NCBI GenBank assembly: GCA_022701365.1
Contig: JAKUHH010000284.1
Location: 1,202,850-1,266,849 of the forward strand
Reading direction: 5' to 3'
DNA from: Mycocentrospora acerina
Taxonomy: Eukaryota; Ascomycota; Dothideomycetes; Pleosporales
Length of the DNA: 64,000 bases
The notes under the pieces are model-generated. The model had not been told where the DNA came from. It did no database searches and worked only from the letters and a program-made list of their open reading frames with translations. The translations under genes and the position numbers were made by a program. This document shows positions 1-11,398 of this stretch, piece by piece (the stretch's first letter is position 1; every line of letters starts with the position of its first letter).

Positions 1-69
1 NNNNNNNNNNNNNNNNNNNNNNNNNNNNNNNNNNNNNNNNNNNNNNNNNNNNCCCCCCCCCCCCCCCCC
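1..69. other. assembly gap edge with poly-C flank
   Basis: Positions 1-52 are N and 53-69 are an unbroken run of C. The same pattern, homopolymer C/G abutting Ns, occurs at the internal gap near 24.4 kb. This suggests the homopolymers are low-quality read ends or assembly padding, not genomic sequence. Confidence 0.9.
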
Positions 70-642
70 GCGACTATACTGCCCTGACAAGGCTATCCGT
101 GCCCAAACCTGTGGGTCCGCAAGCATGCAAACAAGGGGTATGGCTGCGAACTGGTGTTGCAGGTGGATTTCTCCGGCGAATGGTGTGTGTGATGTTGAAA
201 ACTACATGTTCAATTCTTGCTTTTTGCGGAGATTGCATCTCGTGGTGTGCCTGAATGTGCCGTGTCACATTATATATCATGGGATTTATAGGAGGGTGAG
301 TCAACTACGCAATATGTATTTGTTCAAGGCAAAAATTTGGATAAATGGTAAAAAAGGTACTTGGAATTATTTCATTAATGAGTTCATTTAATCAAGTGCG
401 CCGATAGGGGGTATATGCTTTGGTAAAGGCGCCGTACGATGCGAGACTATCGACGGGCAAAAAAGGGAATCGATAAAAAAAAACGCCTAGCATCATCCAA
501 GAGGATTCTTCCGAACGCGGTAGATCCGCTGATGAAAGAGGAAGGCAAGAGGAAGCGAAATAAACTGATTGTTCAGCTCTGATGCAACCGTTGCAACTGT
601 ACGCAACAGTACGGTTCGTATCTGGCCGAGTCTACCCAGAGC
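70..642. other. no gene seen (left end)
   Basis: Only short unsupported open frames are present. The stretch probably holds the 3' flank of the minus-strand gene at 643-1893 and the edge of a gap. Confidence 0.5.
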
Positions 643-1893
643 TCAAGACCGTTTCGCACGTGTGCTCCTCGTCGTCTTTGCTGGAAGTGACCTTGCCTGG
701 CTTGCTGCAGTCGGTGCGTCAAATGATCTGGTGACTCGCTTCTTCGTAGTCTTCGAGCCCTCTGCGTCGGCCTCTTCCTCTGCCTTTCGCTTGAGAGAAG
801 GTGGTTGTTGTGTGCTTGAAGCGCCGGTCTTCGCCTCTGCGCTTTTGGTCTTAGCCTCTGCGCTTTTGGTCTTAGCCTGACTAGAGCTGACAATGTCGTT
901 GGGGACGCGAGTGCTGCGGGTTACTTCTGATAGCGGCGGAGTCGGTGGTCGCGCGCTGTCGGTAGGGACTGGTAGCTGTGGTGTGGTTGCTAGAGGTTCT
1001 GGCTGCGTGTTTCGTTGTTGGGCTACCCAGGACAGTAAATTGGCCTCTGCGTCTGTATCGTCGTCCTCGTCATCCTCGCCCTGGTCCAGCATTGCGTCTG
1101 CCATCTCACCAGCAATATCGTCCCCATCGTCCTTGCCAGTCGCCATGCGCATAGCAAACTGCAGAAGCTGTTGGGGATCCATACCACTGAGAGGTCCTCC
1201 GGCTGCTGCCAGACGACTCTGCAGCGCCGCCATCAGCGCCGTTTGGTCAATTTCCATGCCTTCATCTTCGTCGTTGTCGTTGTCGTCGTCGTCTTCCTCT
1301 TCCTCCAACTCTTCCTCTCCTTCAGCGTCCGAGGTCGGTGACACGGGCTCTAAAGCAAACGAAGCCTTCTCCTTGACCTTGTTGGGCGATGGTATATCTA
1401 GCGTCGCGAGATTTGGTGAGCCAAAAGGCCAGCGCGGTGTATCGGCAAGCTTGTTCCTCCAGTCCTTCAGCAGCGCATACGACTGCGCGTTGTCATCCAG
1501 CAACTTTGGCTCTGGTTTTGGAGCAGTCTGTGAGCGCCAGACAACAGGCGAGTATCCCAGCCATGGCTTTGCTTGACCGTTGATCTGGTCTGTTGTTCGC
1601 AACCTCTTCTGACTGCGACTGTTTTGCACCGCGCGCTTCCTCTTTTGCCCCGTCTTTGCATCCTTGACGTCGTACGCCTCGAACTTGGCGTCGTCGAAGC
1701 CATCAGACGCGTATTCAATGTCGTTGTAGTAGTCGAAGCGATCCCAGTCGGGCTGATTGTCATCATCGCCGTAGGTTGTGGGCGGGGGTGAGGCCACGGC
1801 ATGTTCAGCCAGGTCGTCTGCTGCTATGTACTCTTCCTCGACATAAAACCACTCCTCGCCATAGTCTGAGTAGTCGTCGCCGTAGTCACTCAT
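643..1893 (-). CDS. hypothetical acidic nuclear-type protein
   Basis: This single-exon frame of about 416 aa is not recognised as a named family. I chose the ATG at 1893 (MSDYGDDYSDYGEEW) because the open frame runs upstream only through unconstrained sequence. The N-terminus is rich in Asp and Tyr. A basic stretch (KRKR, then SQKRLR) follows, then WP(F/L)G-type order-promoting residues and an uninterrupted acidic run in the middle (EGEEELEEEEDDDDNDNDED). The C-terminus is basic, with a KRKAEEE and KKRVTR pattern typical of nuclear localisation signals. The acidic tract is encoded by a GTC/CTC trinucleotide microsatellite at about 1258-1325. A short duplicated segment (AKTKSAE twice) lies near 840-875. 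A nuclear, perhaps chromatin- or RNA-associated, role is inference from composition only. It is divergent from mccA, 509 bp away. Confidence 0.7.
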   Translation of the reverse strand: MSDYGDDYSDYGEEWFYVEEEYIAADDLAEHAVASPPPTTYGDDDNQPDWDRFDYYNDIEYASDGFDDAKFEAYDVKDAKTGQKRKRAVQNSRSQKRLRTTDQINGQAKPWLGYSPVVWRSQTAPKPEPKLLDDNAQSYALLKDWRNKLADTPRWPFGSPNLATLDIPSPNKVKEKASFALEPVSPTSDAEGEEELEEEEDDDDNDNDEDEGMEIDQTALMAALQSRLAAAGGPLSGMDPQQLLQFAMRMATGKDDGDDIAGEMADAMLDQGEDDEDDDTDAEANLLSWVAQQRNTQPEPLATTPQLPVPTDSARPPTPPLSEVTRSTRVPNDIVSSSQAKTKSAEAKTKSAEAKTGASSTQQPPSLKRKAEEEADAEGSKTTKKRVTRSFDAPTAASQARSLPAKTTRSTRAKRS

Positions 1894-2402
1894 GCTGGGC
1901 GTGTGGCGTTGAAAAGGGCATGTAGTATCGTAGACAAAAAAGTCGAAAGCGTCGCCAGCTGCTAGAGAGCGGACTACGGCGATGCGCTGGAGCCGGACGG
2001 GGCAACGACGTGGTGCTAGAAAAAGCGTGACCACGCGTCAGGGCGTTTGGGCCAACGCCGGTAACCCCGCAAACAGCATTGACATGCTTCATGGTAAGAG
2101 GAAGCCAACATCGCCAACGTCACCAACATCGCCCTGACGCCTCGACACCCACCAGTACTGACACGCCGAGTCCACAATTTCCCAATCAGGCATTTCTCAC
2201 GTCAAGTCTGCAGTTGTCACTCTTTCGGCAGCGTCCCGTGCGTGCCGTGTACCAACGGCTTATCACGGCTCAGCGCGACCGAGGGCCCCGGTCTTGTGAC
2301 GGACATACCCCATTCCCCGGATTGCACACAAAATAAATGTACATTTACGTGCCATAGCCGCTGGATGAGTTTTTCTTGCTTTCCAGACTTGCCACAGTGA
2401 CT
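1894..2402. promoter_or_regulatory. divergent intergenic region (hypothetical / mccA)
   Basis: This 509-bp region lies between the start codons of the acidic protein (minus) and mccA (plus), so it must hold both promoters. I see no convincing TATA box. Confidence 0.35.
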
Positions 2403-3539
2403 ATGCGTGCTTTCCAAAGATCATCGCGACTTTCGCGCCAGCTCATTGCTCCCAATGCCGTCCGCCACAACTCGACCACTGCGCCAGCTGCAAAGGCGCT
2501 GACCTCTGTCCTGATCGCCAACCGTGGAGAGATTGCTCTGTGAGGTTTTTTGTGTCTCTAAAAAGACCAAGACTAACATACTTTGAAGACGTGTTGGACG
2601 GACAGCTGCAGAATATGGCGTTCGAACCACAACCCTCTTCACCGACCCAGATGCGCGATCACAGCACGCCTTGAGCTCGCCGTACGCCGTGAACCTCGGA
2701 GATCCTTCTGCGTATCTTGATGGAGACCGCATTATTCAGATTGCAAAGGAACAGGGCTGCCAAGGCATACACCCAGGTTATGGCTTTGTACGGCTCCATG
2801 CGCATTAAGACATTGGTGCAGTGGCTGACTTGGTCTAGTTGAGCGAGAATCCTGGATTCGCAAAGAAATGTGAAGATAATGGAATCAAGTTCATTGGCCC
2901 ACCGTGGCAGGCAATTGAGTCAATGGGAAGCAAGAGGTACGATAACTCTCATACCCTATACACAGCACATACAGCACAAAGTAAAAGTATTTGGTATGTG
3001 TATATAATAGCTAACCGCCGCCTATAGCGAGTCCAAGAACATCATGACCAAAGCTGGCGTGCCGTGTGTACCCGGCTACCACGGCGCACGACAAGAACCC
3101 GAATACCTCAAGGAGAAGGCTGCAGAAATTGGATACCCTGTCCTCCTCAAGGCTGTCAAGGGTGGAGGCGGCAAGGGAATGCGAATCGTCAATACTGAGC
3201 AGGAATTCTTCCAGCAGCTCGACTCTGCCAAGTCTGAAGCTCGCAACTCCTTTGGCGATGAAGTCATGCTTGTGGAAAAGTACATTACCACCCCACGACA
3301 CATTGAGGTCCAGGTCTTTGCGGATCAGCACGGAAACTGTGTTGCGCTTGGTGAGCGTGATTGCAGTATCCAACGACGACACCAAAAGGTGTTGGAGGAG
3401 TCACCGGCGCCACACTTGGACGAGGCGATTCGTCAAGACCTCTGGGAGAAGGCCAGACAAGCTGCTCTTGCAGTAGGGTACGAGGGAGCTGGCACAGTCG
3501 AGTTCATCTTTGACAACGACTCGGGCGAGTTCTTCTTCA

Positions 3540-3570
<31 letters not shown>

Positions 3571-4794
3571 TCCTGTTACTGAGATGGTCACTGGAGAGGA
3601 TCTGGTCAGGTGGCAGCTCATTGTCGCAGAAGGCGGCAAGCTTCCCCTGACACAAGAGGAGATTCACCAGAGGATCAAGGAGCGAGGTGCTGCCATTGAG
3701 GCGCGAATCTACGCCGAAAACCCAGACATGAACTTTATCCCCGACTCGGGTCTTCTCCTTCACTTGAAGACACCCAAGCCTACTGATACCGTCCGCATCG
3801 ACTCTGGGTTTATTGCTGGTGACGAGGTATCCTCACACTACGACCCCATGATCTCCAAACTTATCGTTCAAGGCCCCACGCGCGAAGCTGCCATTCAAAA
3901 GCTGCGTGCCGCCCTCGAGGAGTACGAAGTCGCCGGTCCCATTACCAACATTGAATTCATCAAGCGCATGTGTGTCAGCCCAGACTTTGTAGCTGGCAAC
4001 GTCGAGACAGGCTACATCCCCAAGCACTACGACGAGCTCTTCACGCCAGAACCCACTGCCCCAGAAGTCTACGCGCAGGCTGCCCTCGGCCTTGCCCTGC
4101 AAGAAATCTCCTCTACAAACCCAAATCCCTTCTCTGGCCCACCCGTCACAACTGCAGGCTTTGGCGCAGGCTTCCAACACCGCTCGTACAACATCATCGA
4201 AACGCCTGCAAACGGCAAGGGAGACGCAAAAGCCACACCCATCAGCATCCGACAAACCGCGCCCCAGAAGTTTGACATTATCGTTGAAGGAAAGACATTC
4301 AGCAACGTGACAAGCACCTTTTCCCCGTCAAACAACACACTCACATCTTTCTACCCACACACCCGCCTCGCGACAACATTTATCCGCGACGAGGAGAAGC
4401 TCACCCTCTTCCAGCAGGGGAAACAATACAGACTAGCCCTTGCATTGCCCAAGTGGGCAGAAAAGGCACTAGGAATTAAGGATGTGACAAACAGCGTGTT
4501 GGCGCCCATGCCCTGCAAGGTACTACGAGTGGAAGTTGAGGAGGGGCAGAGCGTCAAGAAAGACCAACCGCTCGTCATTATCGAAAGCATGAAGATGGAG
4601 ACTGTGATTAGGAGTCCGGTAGATGGTGTGATTAAGAAGATTGTGCACGGCAAGGGGGTAAGTCTTATAATTCTTTTATGCCTCGTCCTTGCTGCTACAG
4701 GGGTTGGAATATATGCTAACGTGTGTTGTAGGATCTGTGCAAGGCTGGGACGGAGCTTGTCGAGTTTGAGGACCCAGAGGCGGGCAAGGCGTGA
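2403..4794 (+). CDS. mccA: 3-methylcrotonyl-CoA carboxylase alpha subunit (biotin-containing)
   Basis: This mitochondrial leucine-degradation enzyme carboxylates 3-methylcrotonyl-CoA; the alpha subunit carries the biotin carboxylase and biotinyl domains. Five exons keep one frame: 2403-2539, 2589-2787, 2839-2936, 3028-4657 and 4732-4794, giving 708 aa, the family's usual size. The N-terminus (MRAFQRSSRLSRQ) is Arg/Ser-rich, as in a mitochondrial presequence. Biotin carboxylase motifs follow: VLIANRGEIALRV, GIHPGYGFLSEN, the Gly-rich ATP loop AVKGGGGKGMR, and FFMEMNTRLQVEHPVTE. The C-terminal biotinyl domain has ESMKMET, with Lys667 as the predicted biotin attachment site. The last exon encodes only 20 residues after the biotinyl core. 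The beta subunit and isovaleryl-CoA dehydrogenase, which cluster with it in some fungi, are not in this window. The assignment rests on motif recognition; acetyl-CoA and pyruvate carboxylases are excluded by length and lack of a carboxyltransferase domain. Confidence 0.93.
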
Positions 4795-5293
4795 GGGGAG
4801 GGAGAACAAAAAAAAAGGAAAAGGGAATGTATATCACGATGTCAATGTCGATAATTTACGAAGTTCATGTTTATACGTGTGTTTGGTGTATATGTGTGTT
4901 CATGTTCACGTTCACATTCTTCGTTCTTTGTCCATTACTCTTACACGCCTTCTGCTCGCTGACTAGATGTCTTCTTTCATGGACGTGTGACCTGATACGC
5001 ACCGGGACGTCGTGACGAAGCTGGGCGTGTGCTGTCGAGCTTGGTTTGACGCTTTGTCTGTCTTGCTGACTGTCAAGCAACAGGGCTGTCTAAATTTCGT
5101 CTTCTGGTAAGACGCATCTGCTGGGTATCTTCTTCGTGATGTCTCTGGTGATTTCCTCTTGGCTCGTCGTGTTCCGTCGCTGTTGGGGTATGCGTGGGAC
5201 GGGATAAACAACATCCAACCCCTCAATCTTCTCGCTCTCTTCCACAATTCCCATTGCTCACTCAAAAGATACTCCGTCTGCCCCTTCAACACC
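4795..5293. other. convergent 3' intergenic region
   Basis: This is the space between the stop codons of mccA (plus) and TRS20 (minus). It holds both 3' UTRs; no further gene is seen. Confidence 0.5.
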
Positions 5294-5848
5294 TCACAAA
5301 TACTTCTTCGCTGCAGCTGCCACCCTCGCTCTAAACACCGGACTCTTGACCACCTCGCCGTTCCCCACGGCAAAGAATGGATTCATAATAACTTTGCACC
5401 AACTCTCATAGCAGTCGACAAAGAAATTCTTTACTGCCTCCTCCGTCGCTGGACTCGTGGGATTGTACACCCCCGCAGTCACCATTCCTGTTCTACCCCC
5501 AGCCAAACTTCCTCTTTGCCCACCTGCTGCTGTCAACCCCAGCGATTCATCCCGTGGCCGTGTCAATAACAGAAATCGTGTGTTCCCTCCAGTCACCCAG
5601 CAGCTAATATAGCAATACCCGTGCTTATCGATGTGTTTGAGGTACATGGGGGCGGAGCCTGAGGAGGTAGAAGGCCCCCATTGGACTTCTTCGAGAATGT
5701 CGAGCGAGGAGTGTATGATGAAGGGGAGGAGCGGGCGCTCGGCGGGGGTGAAGCGGGAAAGGCCGTCGCCGCCAGAGCGCGAAGTACCGAAGTCGTGGGT
5801 GAAGAGGGGGACGTCGAGAGGGGAGAGGATGGTGAACGTGTAGGACAT
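5294..5848 (-). CDS. TRS20: TRAPP complex subunit 2 (sedlin/Trs20)
   Basis: This longin-fold core subunit of the TRAPP tethering complexes, the GEF for Rab1/Ypt1, acts in ER-Golgi and Golgi traffic. The intronless 184-aa frame starts MSYTFTILSPLDVPLF, matching the first beta strand of sedlin. It continues with FIIHSSLDILEEVQW, APMYLKHIDK, YCYISCWVTGGNTRFLLL, then EEAVKNFFVDCYESW and the family's conserved tail VIMNPFFAVGNGEVVKSPVF. It is longer than human sedlin (140 aa) because of inserts after positions 25 and 108, similar to the longer yeast protein. The paralogue TRAPPC2L is the main alternative, but the MNPF...SPVF tail favours Trs20. Confidence 0.85.
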   Translation of the reverse strand: MSYTFTILSPLDVPLFTHDFGTSRSGGDGLSRFTPAERPLLPFIIHSSLDILEEVQWGPSTSSGSAPMYLKHIDKHGYCYISCWVTGGNTRFLLLTRPRDESLGLTAAGGQRGSLAGGRTGMVTAGVYNPTSPATEEAVKNFFVDCYESWCKVIMNPFFAVGNGEVVKSPVFRARVAAAAKKYL

Positions 5849-6081
5849 TGTGGTAGGAGGCGAGATTATTACGGAGGATGAGTCGCTCGTGCAGCCGGGG
5901 CTGGATTACGGGGTTTGGCAGGTTTTGGATTGCGTGTCTTGAAGGGAGGTGAGCTTGAAGCTCCCCCACAACCACTACAATGACGCTAGCCACGCCAAGA
6001 AAGTCCGCGGGAGTCTTTTCAGCATGACTTCAACTACACCACGTCCAGTCGTCGCGCAACTCCAGACCCATCACCACCACA

Positions 6082-6610
6082 ATGTTCGGCCCATTCCGCC
6101 TCACAAACCCGCTGTCGGGTGGTCTGTTATGGTAATTATGCTGCCCGCCTTTACATTTTTCGATTCCACAATTCCTCAACCACCCCAATCACCACACCAC
6201 ACATGCATTGCCTCTTCCCTGCTAACACATACAGGAAAATCCCATGGCGCCTCTCCTCTCACCAAAAATACCGCCAACGTAACCGCCTGCGCAACGTCGA
6301 CACCGTTGTCGCCACACTCGACAATGCCCTCGCGCGCATCGGCCAGAGCATGAAGAAGGTTGAGCGCTGGAAAGTTGAGATGCCCACTGAGCAGGAGATG
6401 TTGCCAAAGGATAAATACAGCGTTTTTGACCGCAAAGTGAAGAGGTACAGGAAGGGGATACACAGTGAGTTTCCATTTCTAGACTGGAGGGGGCAGAACT
6501 GGGAGGGTAGAATTGGTGGGAGCAGAATTGGCGAGAATGTGGGCTAATGAAATGCAGAGGTGCCCAAATGGACAAGGGTCAGTCAGAGGCTGAATCCCCC
6601 GGGTTTCTAG
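6082..6610 (+). CDS. MRPL31: mitochondrial large ribosomal subunit protein mL60 (MrpL31)
   Basis: This is a structural protein of the fungal mitochondrial 54S subunit. Exons 6082-6131, 6235-6464 and 6558-6610 join in frame to 110 aa. The protein begins MFGPFRLTNPLSGGLLW, and the first intron splits the Trp codon. It continues KIPWRLSSHQKYRQRNRLR and ends KRYRKGIHKVPKWTRVSQR then LNPPGF. Both ends match the fungal family closely in length and sequence, and the protein is strongly basic. The two introns are 103 and 93 nt with standard GT-AG borders. An upstream ATG at 5949 opens a longer unrelated frame and was not used. Confidence 0.9.
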
Positions 6611-7391
6611 GCGTGGAGAAGTGTATACTATTTGTGGATATAGGGTGCATGGTATATGGCGCTTTTGTAGAGAATGACGCCAGACTTGAATTGCAGATTA
6701 CAGAAATTATTGAATTCAGCTCAGCGGCCAATTTGAAGCGTAGAAACACTTGGCCGCACTTTCCCGCATAGTTTGTCGCACAGGTTTCAGGATACTTGAA
6801 ATAGTCTTTCTGGAATCTCCTTCAACCATGATGTCAGTTCTTTTCGTTGCAAGAACACTCGGGAAACATCTGTCGTAACACTTCAGAAAATCACTCAAGA
6901 TGGTGGGATGTCTAGATTGAGGCCTGCAAGAGTATTCACCGCTGTTTGTACTGGCATGCAGTGACCCGCGAGTGTTTGTTACACCCTTCTTATTCCCTGT
7001 CATTTCTTCTTCATCAAGCTTAGAGCTTTCTGTATCTATTTGCATATCGCATTTAGAAAACAGCTAGATTAGTCTTTATAGGTTGGAGGACTCCTGTTTC
7101 CTTTACGCCTACTGCAGCAACCCAACCGAGGCTTTTCACCGCGCAATCTCAAGTCTGGTTCACCGTTCATTAATCCCCACTCACGAGAATGCAGTGTTCC
7201 GCTCAACTTCACCTCGGCTAGTGTGTTGAAGTTCTTTGTTGATGCTTTGTCCCACCTCTCATTTCTCACTCACCTCACCTCTCCCTCACCTCTCCCTCAC
7301 CTCTCACCCAACACACCTCTCACTCATCACACCACCTCTCTTACCTCGCCCGCCACCCGCCACTCACTACTACTATCGATATAGCGTGGAG
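6611..7391. other. intergenic, no gene supported; CT-rich leader at its end
   Basis: The proximal part is the 3' flank of MRPL31. A 109-codon minus-strand frame at 6716-7045 has no family features or splice support. From about 7255 to 7370 the sequence is a pyrimidine-rich tract of repeated CACCTCTC, probably the promoter or 5' leader of the gene starting at 7392. Confidence 0.45.
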
Positions 7392-9324
7392 ATGGCGCAA
7401 CTGCCGACCAACGTCTCACCAGCTATACTTCTACAATGGGCCGTCTTACGCGAGAGACATAAGACACAGTCCCAGCACTTTGTGCGTCAGGTTGAGGTTG
7501 AAAAGACAAAGTTGTTTACTAAACATGCTTCCGAGGAGCAGGAGTTTTGGGTCAAGCAAACAAAAGGCCGACAGAATGCGGGGGTTGATTCTGCTCCTCC
7601 AAATCCAGAACCAAAGAATAAGGCAAAACCAACAACAAGGGCATCTTTGTCCAAGCCTCAACGCCAGACATTGCGATCGAAGTCTATCACGTCAAAGACT
7701 CTTGTGGCGAAGAAGAAGATTGTAAAGTCTCGTACTCGGACTAAGAATGAGCCCGAGTATATCAGCTTGATCTCTGACGATGATGAACCGAGTCCAACAA
7801 AGACGGCACTTATTGAGAAGTCCGGACCGTCGAATAGACCTATCAACTCAGGCCCTGAACAGAGACTTGATACGGCGTTGTCTATTCCGTCTACTAGTCT
7901 CGAATTGTTTGGTGATGTCTTGAAGGGTGGTCGGGTAAGTTGTTGTTTAACGAATTATATCAACTACTGACCGCTGTATCAAGACAACACGACAGCTACT
8001 GAGAATGAAACATAAGGATGAAGGTGACGGCTGCCAAAATTCCTTTTCACTTCAAACACCGACATCCCATTGCTCTGGTCTGCCAACGGAAGATATAGCA
8101 CCTCTTCCACCCAGCACATCACCCAAGAGAAATCTTCTGCCGCTAGACCCCCGCCCTGAACTCCCAGATCGTATCCTCCGCCAACAACAACTTGACTGTT
8201 CTGCCATCTTGAAGAAACCTGCAACTGTCCCGCGGGATCTTAGTCGTCTATATCTTGAGCAGCAGAAAGAGAGCGGTGGGCTCGTGAGAAGTATTTTTCA
8301 AAACGAGCGCAGTCAGAGTCTTGCTGTGGGATTAGGCAGTGTGTTTGAACGAGATGTACTGATGGTGAATTGCGATCAAGGTAAAATATCTCATCTTGTA
8401 TTACCAAAAATCTAACCCATGACAGCCACTGCATCCCCGTCTAGTCTCGCAAACGATGATATACTCCCACAGACTCCACCAAGCCATCCCCCAAGTCCTC
8501 CTCCATCTGTATCTAGATCTAGAAAGTCTGGAGCACGATCTAGCAAGCTGTCCGCCAGTCCTATTAAATCGTGCCACACCCGAGCAGATTCCGGCACTTC
8601 CAGTATCACACTCCGTTCACAAAGCTCACTCGCGGATCTAAACATACGACGAAGCGTCCGGAAAGTATCGACCACATCCACCCGTACTGAGAGCAGAAAG
8701 AGAAAGGAATTTAGTCTGAGCGGCGATGATGAGTCCGACTACACGCCGTCAAATCCAGATTCGTCTTGTCCTAGGAAGCCAATCCAACCAGTTAAGAAGC
8801 CAAGAGTGAAATCTTCAACCACTGTTAAATCAAGAAATGGTATGAATAGCTTCGGATTTAAGCTTTCCACTAGAAAATCTACGTCTCGGAGTATACCTAC
8901 CAAAAAACCCGCACCTCTTGCTCCCAGCACGCCCTTTCCTCCTCCTCTTTCTCCTCCCACCCCGCGCAGAGCGAAACTTCAGGCTGAGGCACGTATTCAC
9001 GCGCAGAGCGAAGAGTTTGCCGCTACCTTGACAAGCAACTCTATCCAAGAAGCAGCCGTCAAGGAAGCGCGTTTAAAGGCGACGACACTGAATAAAGAGC
9101 ATCTTAGAGTGCGGATGCGGAGTATGAGTCTGACTCCTGCGCCGAATTCAGTTCCTTTGACGTCAACTCCGAATTCCACTGCCAATAAAGACAAAAAGGG
9201 AAAAGAGACGTATAATAAAGGAGAAGAGGAAATCGACGTCGGTGAGTACATCTACACTGACGGGGTCATTTTGCACCACTCTGATCTGGAACGATGGCGT
9301 CGTGAGCTGACGGGGGAAGAGTAG
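7392..9324 (+). CDS. hypothetical basic, disordered nuclear-type protein
   Basis: This is not a family I recognise. Three exons, 7392-7934, 7984-8380 and 8426-9324, join in frame to 612 aa. The N-terminal 50 residues (MAQLPTNVSPAILLQW, then VLRERHKTQSQHFVRQVEVE) look helical. The rest is rich in Ser, Thr, Lys, Arg and Pro, with several basic clusters (KKKIVKSRTR, SRKRKEF, VKKPRVK). A hydrophobic-acidic motif, YISLISDDDEPS, near residue 127-138 resembles a SUMO-interacting motif. The C-terminus returns to order: a helical stretch (RAKLQAEARIHAQSEEFAAT) and a compact tail (YIYTDGVILHHSDLERWRRE). A role in chromatin or SUMO signalling is inference. It borders the unassigned block on its left side. 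Confidence 0.65.
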
Positions 9325-9833
9325 CAATTTGATAGAAAGAAGAGACAGTAACATAATGGTGGGCTATCTTTGTAGAACAGGCTTGTTTTGCTTGAGAGGA
9401 CTTGGTTCGATGCAATACTGGACATCTGGATATTGGGATTCCTTCGCCGACAACATTCAATCCCATTTTCTAGTCTCGCCTCGCTTTGTACCATCCACCG
9501 GCGATCTTCTACGTCTCGGCAGGACTTTACTGCAGCTCTCTCTTGGTGTTGAAAGGTGTCAGTGGGTTAATTTCCCCTTCAATATAGTTGATATATGCGT
9601 TTCGTTGGCTGGACATTGCCGTGGCTTTCAAAATAGAAGCACCGCACTGTACTGGCATCACAATCTTCAAACAGGTCCATCGCGGTACAATCTAGGATGA
9701 CTTGCGGTGTTTTAGCCATCAACAATTCATATTTCAATGTTCTATCAAAAGGAACAAAATGCCAGGATAACTCAACTACCCTTATGATAAAGCTAACATT
9801 CATACCAGTCAGTGTCATGCACTCCAACCTGAC
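9325..9833. other. convergent intergenic region, no gene
   Basis: It lies between the stop codons of the hypothetical gene (plus) and A1 (minus). Frames of about 80-120 codons overlap here on both strands without motifs. Confidence 0.45.
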
Positions 9834-11398
9834 CTACATCAAGCTCCTCGCCTGCTCGCGTTCTCGCTTCTCCTGTAAGCGCATGTTGATATACTGGTCG
9901 AGCTTCGTGAATGCAGCATACTGCTTCGGGAATTCTGCTTTCCACAGATCCACGTCCATGTCCATTTTTAGTGCGTCCCGCTGATAAATCATTTCATTTA
10001 GCTGCTTCTCAAACAGCTCCAGTGCATCTCTCGCCGTGTTTGTCATCTCATCAAAGGCCTTACGCTGTTGCTTCGTGCGCAGCTCTAGTTCCCGACTGCG
10101 AGTGGCTAGATAGTTTGTTTTAACGCTGACATAGTTGATGTGCGCTGCCCATGTATCGGCTCTCTCGTCCCTCGACTTGTTCGCCATCTCTATGCTCTTC
10201 ATACTGGCACCAGCTTGTCCAATGCTGAACCCGCCACTATAATAGTAGGCACGCGCCAGCCTAGTGACCGGCATCTCTGCTACAGGACCACCCCACTCCT
10301 CGGTAATCAGACAGACTGTATAATTGGTCATCTTAACGGGGACTTTCCACATTTTGAAGACTGTTAACACAAAGACAACTAGCCAGTTGGTGGAACTACC
10401 CATTGCGTCGTGCTGCTTCTTGCGTGCGGCGGCATTGATGGCGTAGCCTACATACGACAAGTAGGGAACGTATTGGTGACCTTCTTTCTTGCTGTGCTCT
10501 ACGTTACGCTCTAGGACGCGCGCAAACGTGAGCATGACGCGCTTCTTAGACTGGTTTATTTTGCCCTGCCGGTCCTCGATGAAGTGTCGCCGTCCGTTCT
10601 CGCTGTACACGCTATGCCAATCGTCTTCCAGATATGCTTTATCGACCTTGTAAGCTTCTTTCCAACGATTGTCCACCTGGTTTGCGTATTGCTTGCAAAA
10701 AAGAACAAGATTCTGTGCTTGATTGAGGCTTAGAGAACTGAAACTGCCATCATTCTGTACGAGAAATCGAGTATAAACACTCGGCTGCTCGTTTCCACGT
10801 TCGGCGTAAGCGTTGAGTATATCTTCGATGCGCAAGTTGGTTGCCTGAAGCTTTGGGAGATTCCCCAGACATATAGTTTTAAGCACCGCTGGCTCCATTG
10901 TGGACAAAACTTGGTCAGCGAGTGTTATCCAATTGTTCTCGCTACAATCCTGCATGTACGATGATGCAGCGAGTTTCTCGTCCTGAAATGCGATCTGCAC
11001 GAGAGGCAGCCAGCCAGTTTCGTCCAACTGAGTGGCGAGCTGTGTATATCGCGACTGATTGAGCTCTTCCTGTGCATGCTCATCTCCTTCTTCCAATGGC
11101 TCATCAAACCCTAGGTCATCTTGTAGTGGCGTCGGCGGTGCAAGCTGTGACGGAACTGCCTGCGATGGCTGAACTTGCCTAGCAGCCGCGAAAAGATTTC
11201 CAATAGACTTCATGTTTGATCTGAAACTCATCTTGCCATGTTTGAGATTGGTTTTCGTCTAACTGGACATTAACGTCTTTCGATGACTGGCAAGTGTTTA
11301 CTTACGTTTGACTGCTGAGAATCTTGCGATTCCTCTTCCTGCGAACTTGGAAACCGATATTCGTCTTCAGATTCCTCTGAGTTCTGTGGTGGCGACAT
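9834..11398 (-). CDS. family-A protein, copy 1 (A1); unassigned
   Basis: This is one of two paralogues in the window (the other at 15824-17217); I do not recognise the family. Exon 1 (11306-11398) encodes 31 acidic/Ser-rich residues, MSPPQNSEESEDEYRFPSSQ and on. A 74-nt phase-0 intron follows, then exon 2 (9834-11231), giving 495 aa plus stop. From residue about 90 the protein is ordered and mostly helical. Blocks shared with A2 are YTQLATQLDETGWLPLV, VLSTMEPAVLKTICLGNLP, EQPSVYTRFLVQNDGS, SKKRVMLTFARVLE, VPVKMTNYTVCLITEEWGG and ARAYYYSGGFSIGQAG. The C-terminal 100 residues are heptad-like (RELELRTKQQRKAFDE) and end in WKAEFPKQYAAFTKLDQYIN. No signal peptide, membrane segment or catalytic motif is visible. 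Roughly half the aligned residues match A2 by eye. Confidence 0.8.

Noticed and set aside
1894..2034. Upstream ATG at 2034 for the acidic protein
   Set aside because: The added 47 residues are basic/hydrophobic and out of character; MSDYGDDY is a more natural start.
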